39,203 nucleotides of DNA, taken from the NCBI GenBank assembly GCA_031297485.1, contig JAISYE010000028.1, positions 1 to 39,203 on the forward strand. Direction: 5' to 3'. Every line of letters starts with the position of its first letter. The first letter of the stretch is position 1. The position numbers and the translations under genes are program-made. Shown piece by piece: positions 7,585-15,766 of the stretch. This DNA comes from Clostridiales bacterium. Lineage in GTDB: Bacteria > Bacillota > Clostridia > Lachnospirales > JAISYE01. The notes beneath the pieces are model-generated. The model was not told the DNA's origin. It saw only the letters and a list, made by a program, of their open reading frames with translations, and searched no databases.

Positions 7585-9168
7585 ATGAAACTAGGCGTCT
7601 TAATAGCGGCGCTGCTGACAGTGCTTATATTCTTTTCAAAGACCATCTATACTTACAACCTGCCTCTGGTGACAGCGACAGCGCCCCTTAACGGGCGTTT
7701 AAACAAAGAGGAAGTAACACGGGGCGTGGCGGAATGGGAGAATATCGTCGAAATATACGCTGAAACAGGCGGGACGGTAGAGAGCGTGGAGGTCAGCGAA
7801 GGCGGCACTGTAACAGAGGGGCAGGCTATAATGACCATGAGCTTTGATGAGGAGGATACGCTGCAGCGGCTTTCGGAGCTGGAGGTCGCGCGCGCAAGGA
7901 ACGCCCTTGAGGTTGAAAATATAAACCTGCGCCTGGCGAATATAGACCGGAAGGTTGAAGAGCTTAACAGCGAGACTTATGAGACGGACAGCGGGGCAGA
8001 GTACGAGCTGCGGCAGTTGGAACTGGACCTGGCAAAAGCGGAGTCGGATTACGAAGCGCTTAAGCGCGACCAGGAGGCCAAGGCCGCCCAGGAGCGCGCG
8101 GACCACGAATATGAGCTGGAGCGCGCGCAGGAAGAACTCGACAAAGCGGAAGAGGAATACGGACGGCTGGAGATTTTGTACAACGCGGGCAGCGCGGCGC
8201 GGCAGGATTTGGAGAACAGCGGGCGGGCGCTCAAAAGTCAGCGGGACACTTGCGCGAAACTGCGGCAAACCCTTGAGGACAAGGAAGCGGAGAGTCTGGA
8301 AAGCCATAGGAAGGCCTTGGAAAATGCGGAATACAATATTGACAATTTAAGGCGTAAGCGCGAAAACACGCGAAAGGTCCTGGACGAGGGCGCGGCGGAC
8401 TGGGAAGAAGCGCGGGCAAAGCAGCTAAAAGACTACGAGTACGAAAAGCAGCAGTTGAGCCAGGAAATAAAGACCAAGGAACTGGACAGACAGGGCTTGG
8501 AGATACAAGAAGCGGCGTACCGTCGGATTTTAAGGAAGTACAGCGACAGCCTGGTTATAACCGGCGGGACCGGAACCTCCGGCGGGGCCGGTTCCGAGCC
8601 GGAGAACAGCACGGTTATAGAGCTTAACGTGAAAGAGGGACAGTATGTAAACGCTAAACAGCTGCTGGCCAGCTTTGGGGTTGGCAGCGCGTTCAAGGTT
8701 GTGTGCCCTGTTTCGCTGGACAATAATTTTACCATAGTGGGGGACAGCTGCGAGCTTTCCAACGCGTCCCGCGTGGTAGAGGGCGTTGTGACGAAAATTA
8801 CGCTGGCGGAGAATCACAAAGAAGTGACAGTGTCCATAAAGTCAGAACCAGAGGTAACGGCGGGCGAGACCTTTGATATCAGCTTTGAGAAGGAGAGCGG
8901 GAAGTCCTATATCCTTGTGGCCAACGGGGCTGTTAACCGGGACAGCGACGGGTATTTTTTGTATCAGATAAAGCGCCGGGAAGGTATAATGGGCAAGGAA
9001 TTTTACACGGCAAAACGGCGGGTGTATATTGGCGATTCGGACGCGGAATACACTGTAATAACCGGCGGCGTGGACTTTTTCGAGCCGGTTGCCCTGCTAA
9101 GCGACAAGCCCTTTTATGAAGACGAGACCATAAAACTAAAGAACGAGAGTGATTTCTTTGTGGATTAG
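7585..9168 (+). CDS. HlyD/MacA-like membrane fusion (adaptor) protein
   Basis: I place the start at 7585, where GAGGG lies seven bases upstream. The ATG two codons earlier sits on top of that site. The protein (527 residues) has one N-terminal membrane helix (VLIAALLTVLIFFSKTIY) and then a biotinyl-lipoyl-like half motif (ETGGTVESVEVSEGGTVTEG). A long charged coiled coil covers about residues 90-310, and the second lipoyl half follows (VIELNVKEGQYVNAKQLL) before a beta domain. An 18-bp-unit linker (GGTGTSGGAG) interrupts the join between the coiled coil and the second half. It overlaps the next gene by 20 nt. Such adaptors normally serve exporters, which is odd next to importer permeases. Confidence 0.85.
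   Translation: MKLGVLIAALLTVLIFFSKTIYTYNLPLVTATAPLNGRLNKEEVTRGVAEWENIVEIYAETGGTVESVEVSEGGTVTEGQAIMTMSFDEEDTLQRLSELEVARARNALEVENINLRLANIDRKVEELNSETYETDSGAEYELRQLELDLAKAESDYEALKRDQEAKAAQERADHEYELERAQEELDKAEEEYGRLEILYNAGSAARQDLENSGRALKSQRDTCAKLRQTLEDKEAESLESHRKALENAEYNIDNLRRKRENTRKVLDEGAADWEEARAKQLKDYEYEKQQLSQEIKTKELDRQGLEIQEAAYRRILRKYSDSLVITGGTGTSGGAGSEPENSTVIELNVKEGQYVNAKQLLASFGVGSAFKVVCPVSLDNNFTIVGDSCELSNASRVVEGVVTKITLAENHKEVTVSIKSEPEVTAGETFDISFEKESGKSYILVANGAVNRDSDGYFLYQIKRREGIMGKEFYTAKRRVYIGDSDAEYTVITGGVDFFEPVALLSDKPFYEDETIKLKNESDFFVD
8563..8598 (+). repeat. 18-bp in-frame linker repeat, two units, in the HlyD-like protein
   Basis: GGCGGGACCGGAACCTCC followed by GGCGGGGCCGGTTCCGAG. The units keep the frame and encode Gly/Thr/Ser/Ala residues between the coiled coil and the second lipoyl half. 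Confidence 0.8.
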
Positions 9169-10288
9169 GGCGAAAATTTTTCCATTTATCCCCGCAGCGC
9201 TGACACTGGCGGTTCTTGGGGCAATCGCCGCGCAAGATTACAGGGGTTACGCGCGTTTATTTTTCGCCGCCCCCCTTGCGGGTCAAAGTCCTGCCGCCGG
9301 GACGGCTGCGGGGCCGGACAGTCCGGCGGGCTGTTCCCAGGAAACGCTGGAGGACATAAACGAAGAAGAATTTCTAATAACCTGCGAGCTTGCTCACGAG
9401 GGTATAATACAGGTGGAAGGCGTTGGATACGAGGTTGCGGTTAAGGGCTGCGGATATACGTACCCGTTTATAATGAGGAGCGGAATACTAAGCGGGGGAT
9501 TTTTTACCGCTAAGGACCAGGAAAACAGTGCTGCTGTTGCGGTTATGAACAAGAAGGCGGCTTTTGACATTTTTGGGGCGGTAAGTGTTGTGGGGAACAC
9601 CTTTACTATGGGCGGGAAGACCTTTGCGGTTGCTGGGGTTATTGACGATACCGGACGCGCAGGCTCCGGCGAGGCGGACCGGAACTTACAGAGGAATTTA
9701 TACGTGCCCATGACCCTTTATCCAGAGGAACGGCCTGACACCTTCATGTGCGCGCTGGAGGGTTCGGTGACTCAGGAGCGTATTACGAGCGTGCTGAAAC
9801 AGGCCGGTGTGGTTGAAACCAAGTACAAGCTGGTCAATCTGGGAGTTCTTGTACAAGTTATACGCGGCAAGTTTTGGATTGCACTTATTATAGGGGCTTA
9901 CGGGCTTGGGCTATGGCTGATTGGCAAATGCTGGGAAGTAATGGCCGGGATTTTAACCGAGCTGCGCCAACTGCGAAAGCAATTCTATCTGAAGGAACTG
10001 CTCCGGCAGAATTTTAACCGGGCCGCGGCCCTGGTACTGCTGGCGCTGCTGACTGCCGCGATTGCCGCCGCGCTGGCGGCGGGCGGCAGGCTTGCGGTGG
10101 AACTGGCCGCGGTTTGGCGCGGATGCGTGAGTCCTCTCTTTGACTTAAATCTGAGTGCTTTCACGGATACTCTCGCGTTTATAAGGGGCTGCGATTTACT
10201 CTCCAATATTTTCTTCGCCGTCTTCGCGGTCGGTACCGCTGGGGCGGTTATACACGGCTTTATTTTTAGGGCAAGGTCAAAAGATTAA
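9149..10288 (+). CDS. MacB/FtsX-like ABC permease without ATPase domain
   Basis: The GTG start lies inside the end of the adaptor gene. The 379-residue protein has the MacB/FtsX plan. An N-terminal helix (FIPAALTLAVLGAIAA) is followed by an extracellular domain with the MacB_PCD signature (NSAAVAVMNKKAAFDIFG through FTMGGKTFAVAGVI). Three more helices lie near residues 235-255, 285-310 and 345-370. MacB itself carries its ATPase at the N-terminus; here the ATPase is missing and none follows. Together with the HlyD-like protein it would make a mechanotransmission or export module. A Gly/Ala/Pro-rich stretch near residues 48-58 (TAAGPDSPAG) resembles the linker insertions of neighbouring genes. 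Confidence 0.8.
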   Translation: MISLWIRAKIFPFIPAALTLAVLGAIAAQDYRGYARLFFAAPLAGQSPAAGTAAGPDSPAGCSQETLEDINEEEFLITCELAHEGIIQVEGVGYEVAVKGCGYTYPFIMRSGILSGGFFTAKDQENSAAVAVMNKKAAFDIFGAVSVVGNTFTMGGKTFAVAGVIDDTGRAGSGEADRNLQRNLYVPMTLYPEERPDTFMCALEGSVTQERITSVLKQAGVVETKYKLVNLGVLVQVIRGKFWIALIIGAYGLGLWLIGKCWEVMAGILTELRQLRKQFYLKELLRQNFNRAAALVLLALLTAAIAAALAAGGRLAVELAAVWRGCVSPLFDLNLSAFTDTLAFIRGCDLLSNIFFAVFAVGTAGAVIHGFIFRARSKD

Positions 10289-10341
10289 GGGCTTGGAGGC
10301 TCTGCCCCATGGGCGTAAGGTTTGGGGAAGGTCAAAAGATT

Positions 10342-10397
10342 AAGACCTTAAGACCTTAAAACCTTAAGACCTTAAAACCTTAAAACCTTAAAACCTT
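10342..10397 (+). repeat. 8-bp tandem repeat (AARACCTT), seven units
   Basis: Seven exact 8-bp units alternate between AAGACCTT and AAAACCTT. In most family 1 copies this box is present only once, so the array is a local expansion and a likely site of length variation. Confidence 0.92.
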
Positions 10398-10589
10398 GGG
10401 GCTCTGCCCCAAACCCCGCTGGGGATTTCATCCCCAGACCCCTTCTCAAGGGCGGCTAATGCGGCGCTTTTGGGGCAGGTACAGCCTTTTTAACAAAAGG
10501 GACTGGTTATTTTTTTCTTAAGCTCGCGCTTTTGGGGCCTAACGATGGTTTGTTCGTTGGCACCAAACCCCGCCGGGGATTTCATCCCC

Positions 10590-10611
10590 GATAGTCGAGC
10601 TTGCTCGACGA
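10590..10611 (+). repeat. 22-nt hairpin mini-element, copy 3
   Basis: GATA, arms GTCGAGC/GCTCGAC around TT, then GA, followed by AG as at the other sites. It sits exactly at a junction where about 45 bases of the family 1 repeat are missing compared with 10430-10475. Confidence 0.7.
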
Positions 10612-10771
10612 AGCGCTTTTGATGCAGGTACAGCCTTTTTAAGAAAAGGGACTGGTTATTTTTTTAAGTTTGCGCCAATGGGACATGGTCCTAATGCCTA
10701 AGGAATGACAGCATATTTAAAACCATGCCTTTCTGAAACGCCAATACGGCTTGAAAGAATTTCTTTGAAAC

Positions 10772-10876
10772 CTAAATAAAAAACTGCGCCACAAACCCCA
10801 AGAGCATTACGACAATAATAATTAACGCAATGGCCGACGCGGCGACGCGTCTTTTTTTGTCCCATTTTTTTCTCAT
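10772..10876 (-). CDS. 34-residue single-pass membrane peptide, coupled to the helicase gene
   Basis: The ATG overlaps the helicase stop (ATGA), and a strong GGGAGG site lies nine bases upstream inside the helicase end. The peptide starts MRKKWDKKRR, a very basic head, followed by one hydrophobic helix (VAASAIALIIIVVMLLGFVA) and ends QFFI. The basic head and single helix suggest an inward-facing N-terminus. It resembles in general form the short DUF4044-type membrane proteins of Bacillota, but I cannot confirm that match. The coding case rests on the overlap, ribosome site and composition. Confidence 0.6.
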   Translation of the reverse strand: MRKKWDKKRRVAASAIALIIIVVMLLGFVAQFFI

Positions 10877-12708
10877 TTGGCTTTCCTCCCATTAGTAATA
10901 AAATCATTTACAAACCGGCTGGGCACCGTTTCTTTCTCATATCTGCTATGTACGACAGATATGTATAAATTCTCTTTGGCGCGGGTAACCGCGACATAAA
11001 ACAGCCTGCGCTCCTCCTCAAGCTCAGCGTCGGAAGCGCAGCGCCCGTGGGGAATGCTGCCCTCAACCACCGACGCCACGAACACATTGTCGAATTCCAA
11101 ACCCTTGGCGCTGTGCATGGTAGTTAGGGTAACGCCCGAGCCCTGCGTCCGCCGCTTTTGCGATTTTGACTCCTCGACCGCCTCGTCCGCATGTTTCAAA
11201 TATTGTTGAATAGTCTCGTAACTCCGCGCGCCTTCCTGTAATTCGTTTAAAACCTCCGTCAGGGGCGCGGGCTTTATTTTTTTGTATTCGGCGTAGTTCC
11301 TTAAATATTCGTTGTACCCCACAGACTCGCGGATATATCTAAACGCGTCGTAGGGGCGCCGGCTGGCAATGGCGTTTAAATAGAACATAAGCTCCTCTAT
11401 TCGGGTAAGCTGCCAGGACTCCATAGGTATGGAGTACAGAGCGTTTAGCAGCCCGCCGCCGGCCTTGCGCGCGTCCGCCAGTATACTCTTGCTGATGTAG
11501 CGGGCCGGCTTGTTTATGATACGCGCCAGTTCGCCGTCTAACTGCCGGTTCAGCGCCAAACGCAGGTAGGCGCATATGTCCTCGGCTATCCAATGGCCGT
11601 AAATAACCGGCATTTCGTCCTTTAACTGGTACGGAATGTTAAGGCCCATAAACATATCCACAAAGGCGCGCGCTTGAATGTTCGTCCGGTAGATAACCGC
11701 CGTGGAATTTACGTCCATGTCCTTTTGTATAAGCTCCTCGCCTATCCGGCTCGCTTCCGCGCTTATGTTGTCGCTTTCAATTATACGCGGCTTGGCGCCG
11801 TCCGCTCTTGTTCCTGTCATCTTTTTCTCATAGCGCGCTTTGTTGCGAGAGATTACCTTGCCGCAAAATCTTATTATAGGGTCAGTCGAACGATAGTTAA
11901 TCGTTAGAGTCACACGTGTGGTTCCTGGGAAATCCTCGGGGAAGTTAAGCATAAACTCCGGACTCGCCCCGCGGAAACCATAGACGCTCTGGTCGTCGTC
12001 CCCTACAGCGAACAGTCCGCCGCTTGCCAGCAGTCTTACGCATTCGTACTGGACGCGGTTTATGTCTTGAAACTCGTCGATTAGGATGTGCTTGTACCGC
12101 GCGCGCCAATGGTCCAGCAGCACGGGGCGCTGGGACAGCAGCTCGTGGCACAGCAGCAGCATATCGTCGAAGTCAATACGGTTTATGACGGCCTTCTGTT
12201 CTTCATAAGCCTTGTACAGTTTAATAAAATCCTCAGCCGGCAGGCTTTTCGAGTTAAAGCGGGTTACGTCTGCCAGGTCGTTTTTAACCAGCGAAATTTC
12301 GGTTGTGACGTTTGAGATAAAGTCCGCGTCCCGGGCCTCGCGCACGCCCATCTTGGCAAGTAAGCCGGTTATGAGTTCCTTGAGTTCGTAATCGTGCAGA
12401 ACCATGCCCGCCTCGTATCCGTACACGCCGCGGATTATTCTGAAGAAAAAGGAATGGAACGTGCCGAAACTTACGCCGGCGGACCCGCCAAGGGATAAAA
12501 ACCTGTTCCGCATCTCCTGCGCGGCCGCTTTTGTGAAAGTTATAACCAGAATATCATTGGGCGGTATTCCGCGGACTTCTGTTAAATTTTTAACGCGGTA
12601 GGCAATGACGGTGGTCTTACCGCTGCCGGGCCCGGCCAGCACAAGCATCGGGCCGCCGGAGTGCCTTACCGCGGAAAGCTGGGCGTCGTTTAGGGTTAAT
12701 ATACTCAT
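10873..12708 (-). CDS. UvrD/PcrA-type superfamily 1 DNA helicase, compact form
   Basis: I set the start at 12708, where AATGGAGGATATA precedes the ATG. Upstream in-frame codons lack a ribosome site. The 611-residue protein carries all SF1A helicase motifs: Walker A (AGPGSGKTT, residues 25-33), DEFQDINRVQ, GDDDQSVYGFRGA, TINYRST, TTMHSAKGLEFDNVFV and EERRLFYVAVTRAKENLYI. It unwinds DNA 3'-5' using ATP in repair or replication restart. It is about 110 residues shorter than typical PcrA and lacks the usual C-terminal tail, so it may be a second, specialised helicase. It is divergent from tyrS and followed by the coupled membrane peptide. Confidence 0.93.
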   Translation of the reverse strand: MSILTLNDAQLSAVRHSGGPMLVLAGPGSGKTTVIAYRVKNLTEVRGIPPNDILVITFTKAAAQEMRNRFLSLGGSAGVSFGTFHSFFFRIIRGVYGYEAGMVLHDYELKELITGLLAKMGVREARDADFISNVTTEISLVKNDLADVTRFNSKSLPAEDFIKLYKAYEEQKAVINRIDFDDMLLLCHELLSQRPVLLDHWRARYKHILIDEFQDINRVQYECVRLLASGGLFAVGDDDQSVYGFRGASPEFMLNFPEDFPGTTRVTLTINYRSTDPIIRFCGKVISRNKARYEKKMTGTRADGAKPRIIESDNISAEASRIGEELIQKDMDVNSTAVIYRTNIQARAFVDMFMGLNIPYQLKDEMPVIYGHWIAEDICAYLRLALNRQLDGELARIINKPARYISKSILADARKAGGGLLNALYSIPMESWQLTRIEELMFYLNAIASRRPYDAFRYIRESVGYNEYLRNYAEYKKIKPAPLTEVLNELQEGARSYETIQQYLKHADEAVEESKSQKRRTQGSGVTLTTMHSAKGLEFDNVFVASVVEGSIPHGRCASDAELEEERRLFYVAVTRAKENLYISVVHSRYEKETVPSRFVNDFITNGRKAK

Positions 12709-12740
12709 TATATCCTCCATTCGATTGGTATACAAGACTA

Positions 12741-12770
12741 TTGACAAGGCTATTATAATAAATTCATAAT
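12741..12770 (+). promoter_or_regulatory. Sigma-A-type promoter for tyrS
   Basis: TTGACA at 12741-12746 and CATAAT at 12765-12770 are 18 bp apart, about 43 bp before the tyrS ATG. The short leader leaves no room for a T-box riboswitch, which many Bacillota tyrS genes have. Confidence 0.55.
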
Positions 12771-12812
12771 GCTGAAGCTACAAAAAATGAAATTTTTTAA
12801 AGGAGAATATGT

Positions 12813-14048
12813 ATGGACAACGTATTTGACACTTTGCGGGAACGCGGCTTTATACAGCAGTGCACCCACGAGCGGGAGATAAGGGAATTGCTTGGTAACG
12901 AGCGGGTAACGTTTTACATTGGGTTTGACCCTACGGCGGACAGCCTGACTATCGGACATTTCCTGACCATAATGGCGATGATGCACCTGCAGCGGGCGGG
13001 CCACAGGCCGATAGCGCTGTTAGGCGGCGGAACGGGTATGGTAGGCGACCCGTCTTTTAAGACGGACATGCGCAAAATGATGACACGTGAAACAATTCAG
13101 CACTACGTGGACAGCTTTAAGAAGCAGATGTCGCGCTACATTGACTTTGGCGAAGGCACCGGAGGCGCGTTGCTGGTGGATAACGCGGACTGGCTGCTGC
13201 GGCTTGAATACATTCCGTTTATAAGGGAATACGGCGTGCATTTTTCCGTGAACAGAATGCTTGCGGCAGAGTGCTACAAGACGCGGATGGAGCAGGGTCT
13301 GACATTTTTCGAGTTTAATTACATGCTGATGCAGTCCTATGACTTTTTGGAGTTATACAGGAGGTACGGCTGTAAACTTCAGCTGGGCGGCAATGACCAG
13401 TGGTCGAATATAATCGGCGGTGTGGAGCTGATACGCAAGATAGAGAACACGCCGGCCTATGGCATGACCTTTACGCTGCTGGAAACCGGCGAAGGCGTTA
13501 AGATGGGCAAGACGGCGGCTGGCGCCGTGTGGCTGGACCCCGCCAGGACTTCGCCCTACGATCTGTTCCAGTACATGCGGAATGTGGACGACCGTGACGT
13601 AAAGAAGCTGCTGAGCCTTCTGACCTTTCTGCCGATGGAGGAAGTGCGCAGGTTGGGCGGTGCTGTCGGCAGCGAGATAAACAAATCAAAGGAAGTGCTG
13701 GCTTACGAGGTAACGAAGACAGTGCACGGTCAGGAAGCGGCGGACGAGGCGCTTACAGCCGCCCGGGCCTTGTTTGCGGACGGGGCGGAGGGCGGTTCCG
13801 TGCCCTCTACAGAGTTTGAGGCCGGAGAGGTTGCCGGCGGGCTGGGCATAATCGAGCTTTTAGAGAAAACAAGACTTATCACATCCCGCAGCGAGGGCCG
13901 CAGGTTAATAGCCCAGGGAGGGCTTAGGCTAAACGGCGCGGCTGTGGAAAATTTCGAGCGCGTTGTAACGCCGGATGAATTTGAGAATCCGCTGATGATA
14001 CAAAAGGGGAAAAAAATATTTCACCGCGTGACAGTTACGAAGCGTTAA
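12813..14048 (+). CDS. tyrS: Tyrosyl-tRNA synthetase
   Basis: This 411-residue class I synthetase charges tRNA-Tyr with tyrosine. The N-terminal signature [17 protein letters not shown] holds the HIGH-like motif, [11 protein letters not shown] follows, and [11 protein letters not shown] marks the tyrosine pocket. The signature loop reads KMGKT near residue 230, a common variant of KMSKS. The C-terminal 60 residues form an S4 RNA-binding domain ([20 protein letters not shown]). An AAAGGAG site lies eight bases before the ATG. The gene is single and ends directly in a family 1 repeat. Confidence 0.97.
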   Translation: MDNVFDTLRERGFIQQCTHEREIRELLGNERVTFYIGFDPTADSLTIGHFLTIMAMMHLQRAGHRPIALLGGGTGMVGDPSFKTDMRKMMTRETIQHYVDSFKKQMSRYIDFGEGTGGALLVDNADWLLRLEYIPFIREYGVHFSVNRMLAAECYKTRMEQGLTFFEFNYMLMQSYDFLELYRRYGCKLQLGGNDQWSNIIGGVELIRKIENTPAYGMTFTLLETGEGVKMGKTAAGAVWLDPARTSPYDLFQYMRNVDDRDVKKLLSLLTFLPMEEVRRLGGAVGSEINKSKEVLAYEVTKTVHGQEAADEALTAARALFADGAEGGSVPSTEFEAGEVAGGLGIIELLEKTRLITSRSEGRRLIAQGGLRLNGAAVENFERVVTPDEFENPLMIQKGKKIFHRVTVTKR

Positions 14049-14215
14049 GACCTTGGCGCTCTGCCCCAAACCCCGCTGGGGACTTCGCCCCCGATAGTCG
14101 AGCTTGCTCGACCCAGACCCCTTCTTAAAGGCACGCGGGTGCGGCGCTTTTCTGTAGGGGCGGACTGTGTTCGCCCGCTTTCAATAAATGTTTTTTTCTT
14201 AAGCCCGCGCCTATG
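14049..14215 (+). repeat. Modular intergenic repeat (family 1), copy e
   Basis: It begins right after the tyrS stop with GACCTTGGCGCTCTGCCCC, followed by the GGGG-AC-TTC-GC-CCCC stem interrupted by a mini-element. Then come CCCCTTCTTAAAGG and a hairpin TAGGGGCGGAC-TGT-GTTCGCCCGC. It ends in the T-run and TTAAGCCCGCGCC box. Confidence 0.75.
14093..14114 (+). repeat. 22-nt hairpin mini-element, copy 4
   Basis: GATA, arms GTCGAGC/GCTCGAC around TT, then CC, followed by AG. The uninterrupted site (TTCGCCCCC joined to AGACCCC) is present at 15379-15395 and at 237-252. Confidence 0.8.
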
Positions 14216-14270
14216 GGAACAAGTCCGAAGACCTCGATACAATACGGATTTAAACAATCCGCCATGCACG

Positions 14271-15191
14271 TCAAAATAAGCTGTACTCACTAACCCTGCG
14301 TGCCCAGGCGTTAGCGGATAAAATAAGCGCCAGCCCGACACCCATCCTCATAAGCCCCACGGCGGCGGCCAGAGGATACCGCCCCTGCTGCAAGCCGACG
14401 GTATATATATGGGTATCCAGCACCCGGGAATAATCCGAGACCATAGGGTTGCCCAATAAAAAGGAAGGGTCGAACCCGGCCTCCAGCAGCCCGGGCAGCG
14501 CCATTATGGTCAGTACGATAACCGTGGGCAGAATACCCGGCAGGGTTATGTGCCATATGCGCCGGAACCGGCCCGCGCCGTCCACAGTGGCGGCCTCGTA
14601 CAGCTGGGGGTCGATGTTTGTGATCGCCGCTATATAAATAATAGCGCCCCAGCCCATTTCCTTCCAAACGTTTATACCGGCTACCAGGAACCAAAACAGC
14701 CGCGCCTGGGTCAGAAAGAATATCGGCTTGTCAATAACCCCCAAGGAGATAAGCACGCGATTGACCAGCCCGCCGTCCGGTGAAAGCAGTGTGGAAGCTA
14801 TATTGGCGACCACAACAAAACTGATAAAGTGCGGCAGGTACGAAATGGTCTGTATAACCCTGCGCATACGGCGCAGAAACAGCTCGTTAAGCAGCACGGC
14901 GAACAGCACGGGAAACACTGTGCCGCAAATAATGTTAAGGGCGCTTATGGCAAGAGTGTTGCGCATCAGCAGAGGAAAATCCGGCGTCCTTAAAAACTCG
15001 CGGAAATACCGCAGCCCGACAAACGGACTACCCGTCAGCCCCAGGCCGGGGTTATAGTCGAAGAACGCTATCAGCATCCCCCACATTGGCATATAGGCAA
15101 ATACCGCCACGTACACTACCGCCGGCGCCAGCATCGCCAGCAGATACTTTTGCTGGGCCAGCCGCGCCGGCAGAGTTTTCTTCACCGCCAT
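14271..15191 (-). CDS. Orphan ABC permease, LplB/aldouronate type
   Basis: This 306-residue permease is of the LplB group, which takes up oligosaccharides such as aldouronates together with an LplC partner and a large lipoprotein. The N-terminal helix is YLLAMLAPAVVYVAVFAYMP. The coupling loop PQLYEAATVDGAGRFRRIWH (about residues 195-215) is the EAA motif, and the C-terminus ARRVSEYSLF is typical of the family. AAGGAGGTG lies close before the ATG. No partner permease or binding protein is next to it, and family 1 repeats lie on both sides. It may be the remainder of a larger operon broken by repeat-mediated rearrangement. Confidence 0.88.
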   Translation of the reverse strand: MAVKKTLPARLAQQKYLLAMLAPAVVYVAVFAYMPMWGMLIAFFDYNPGLGLTGSPFVGLRYFREFLRTPDFPLLMRNTLAISALNIICGTVFPVLFAVLLNELFLRRMRRVIQTISYLPHFISFVVVANIASTLLSPDGGLVNRVLISLGVIDKPIFFLTQARLFWFLVAGINVWKEMGWGAIIYIAAITNIDPQLYEAATVDGAGRFRRIWHITLPGILPTVIVLTIMALPGLLEAGFDPSFLLGNPMVSDYSRVLDTHIYTVGLQQGRYPLAAAVGLMRMGVGLALILSANAWARRVSEYSLF

Positions 15192-15254
15192 ACAAACACC
15201 TCCTTATTCAGGGGAATTGCCGCGGAGGGCGGACGCTCACGTCCTGCGCCCGCC

Positions 15255-15505
15255 CGAAACAGCCCCATTGGCGCGAACTTAAGGCTTGGGGAAGGTCAAA
15301 AGGTTAAGACCAACGGACAGTTCACCGTTAGGGGCCAACGAACAAAGCATCGTTAGGCCCCAAACCCCGCTGGGGACTTCGCCCCCAGACCCCTTCTTAA
15401 GCGCGGCGGGTACAGCTTTTTTTGATGCGGGTACAGCTTTTTAATGATAGTCGAGCTTGTTCGACTGTAAAAGGGACTGTTTATTTTTTTCTTAAGTTTG
15501 CGCAT
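15255..15505 (+). repeat. Modular intergenic repeat (family 1), copy f
   Basis: A nearly complete copy: GGCGCGAACTTAAGG box, AAGGTCAAAAG, hairpin CCAACGG/CCGTTAGG, directly followed by hairpin GGGGCCAACGA/TCGTTAGGCCCC, then the GGGG-AC-TTC-GC-CCCC stem and the T-run tail. A run of ten C bases at 15509-15518 follows it. Confidence 0.78.
15446..15467 (+). repeat. 22-nt hairpin mini-element, copy 5 (slightly decayed)
   Basis: GATA, arms GTCGAGC and GTTCGAC around TT, then TG. The arms now contain one G-T pair. It splits the CTTTTTAA|AAAAGGG hairpin that is uninterrupted in the copy at 10487-10501. Confidence 0.65.
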
Positions 15506-15550
15506 GTGCCCCCCCCCCTATAACAAATCTCAACGTTCGTGAGTATATAA

Positions 15551-15582
15551 AAAAAATAAAAAAAGGGATGCCTAAGCATCCC
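15551..15582 (-). terminator. Intrinsic terminator of the small RNA
   Basis: On the minus strand the stem GGGATGC/GCATCCC (8-bp GC-rich, loop TTAG) is followed by a run of seven T and further T-rich sequence. Confidence 0.85.
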
Positions 15583-15703
15583 TAACGGCAGCAACTCTGC
15601 CATGAGGCCCGGTTTCCACCGCGCCTTCTCTGTTTATATAGAAACCACCTTAATCATTTTCAAATTCGACCAGCCCCTTTCACATTAAATTTGTTCCTGG
15701 AAC
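15557..15703 (-). ncRNA. Unassigned small RNA (about 147 nt) with own promoter and terminator
   Basis: A strong promoter (15710-15738) points into this stretch, and an intrinsic terminator closes it, with no open frame between. Visible hairpins include GTTCC/GGAAC at the 5' end, GGTTTC/GAAACC around the middle, CGGT-GGAA-ACCG, GGCAG/CTGCC and the terminator stem. I tested the sequence by eye against SRP RNA, tmRNA, RNase P, T-box, TPP, FMN, cobalamin and tetrahydrofolate riboswitches and found no match. A divergent 6S-type RNA remains possible. It lies downstream of queT on the same strand but has its own promoter, so it is probably a free-standing RNA. Confidence 0.6.
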
Positions 15704-15709
15704 ATTTAA

Positions 15710-15738
15710 ACTATACAATACAGACGCGCTTGTGTCAA
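15710..15738 (-). promoter_or_regulatory. Sigma-A promoter of the small RNA
   Basis: On the minus strand TTGACA (15733-15738) and TATAGT (15710-15715) are separated by exactly 17 bp, close to consensus. Transcription would start near 15703. Confidence 0.8.
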
Positions 15739-15766
15739 CAGCAAAATTATACAATTATGTTTGATA

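Larger units (their letters stand above)
10289..10690. repeat. Intergenic repeat cluster (family 1, two forward copies)
   Basis: Two successive family 1 copies, about 10313-10530 and 10535-10690, each end in CCTTTTT-AA-AAAAGGG followed by a T-rich run. In the first, the stem reads GGGG-AT-TTC-AT-CCCC. The second lacks the middle section, where a mini-element now joins GGGGATTTCATCCCC directly to AGCGCTTTTGATGC. No gene is evident in this part of the gap. Confidence 0.75.

Noticed and set aside
15590-15625. T-box-like sequence on the plus strand (GGTTTCCACCGCG)
   Set aside because: It resembles the T-box core only loosely. No gene follows on that strand, and the promoter and terminator lie on the minus strand.
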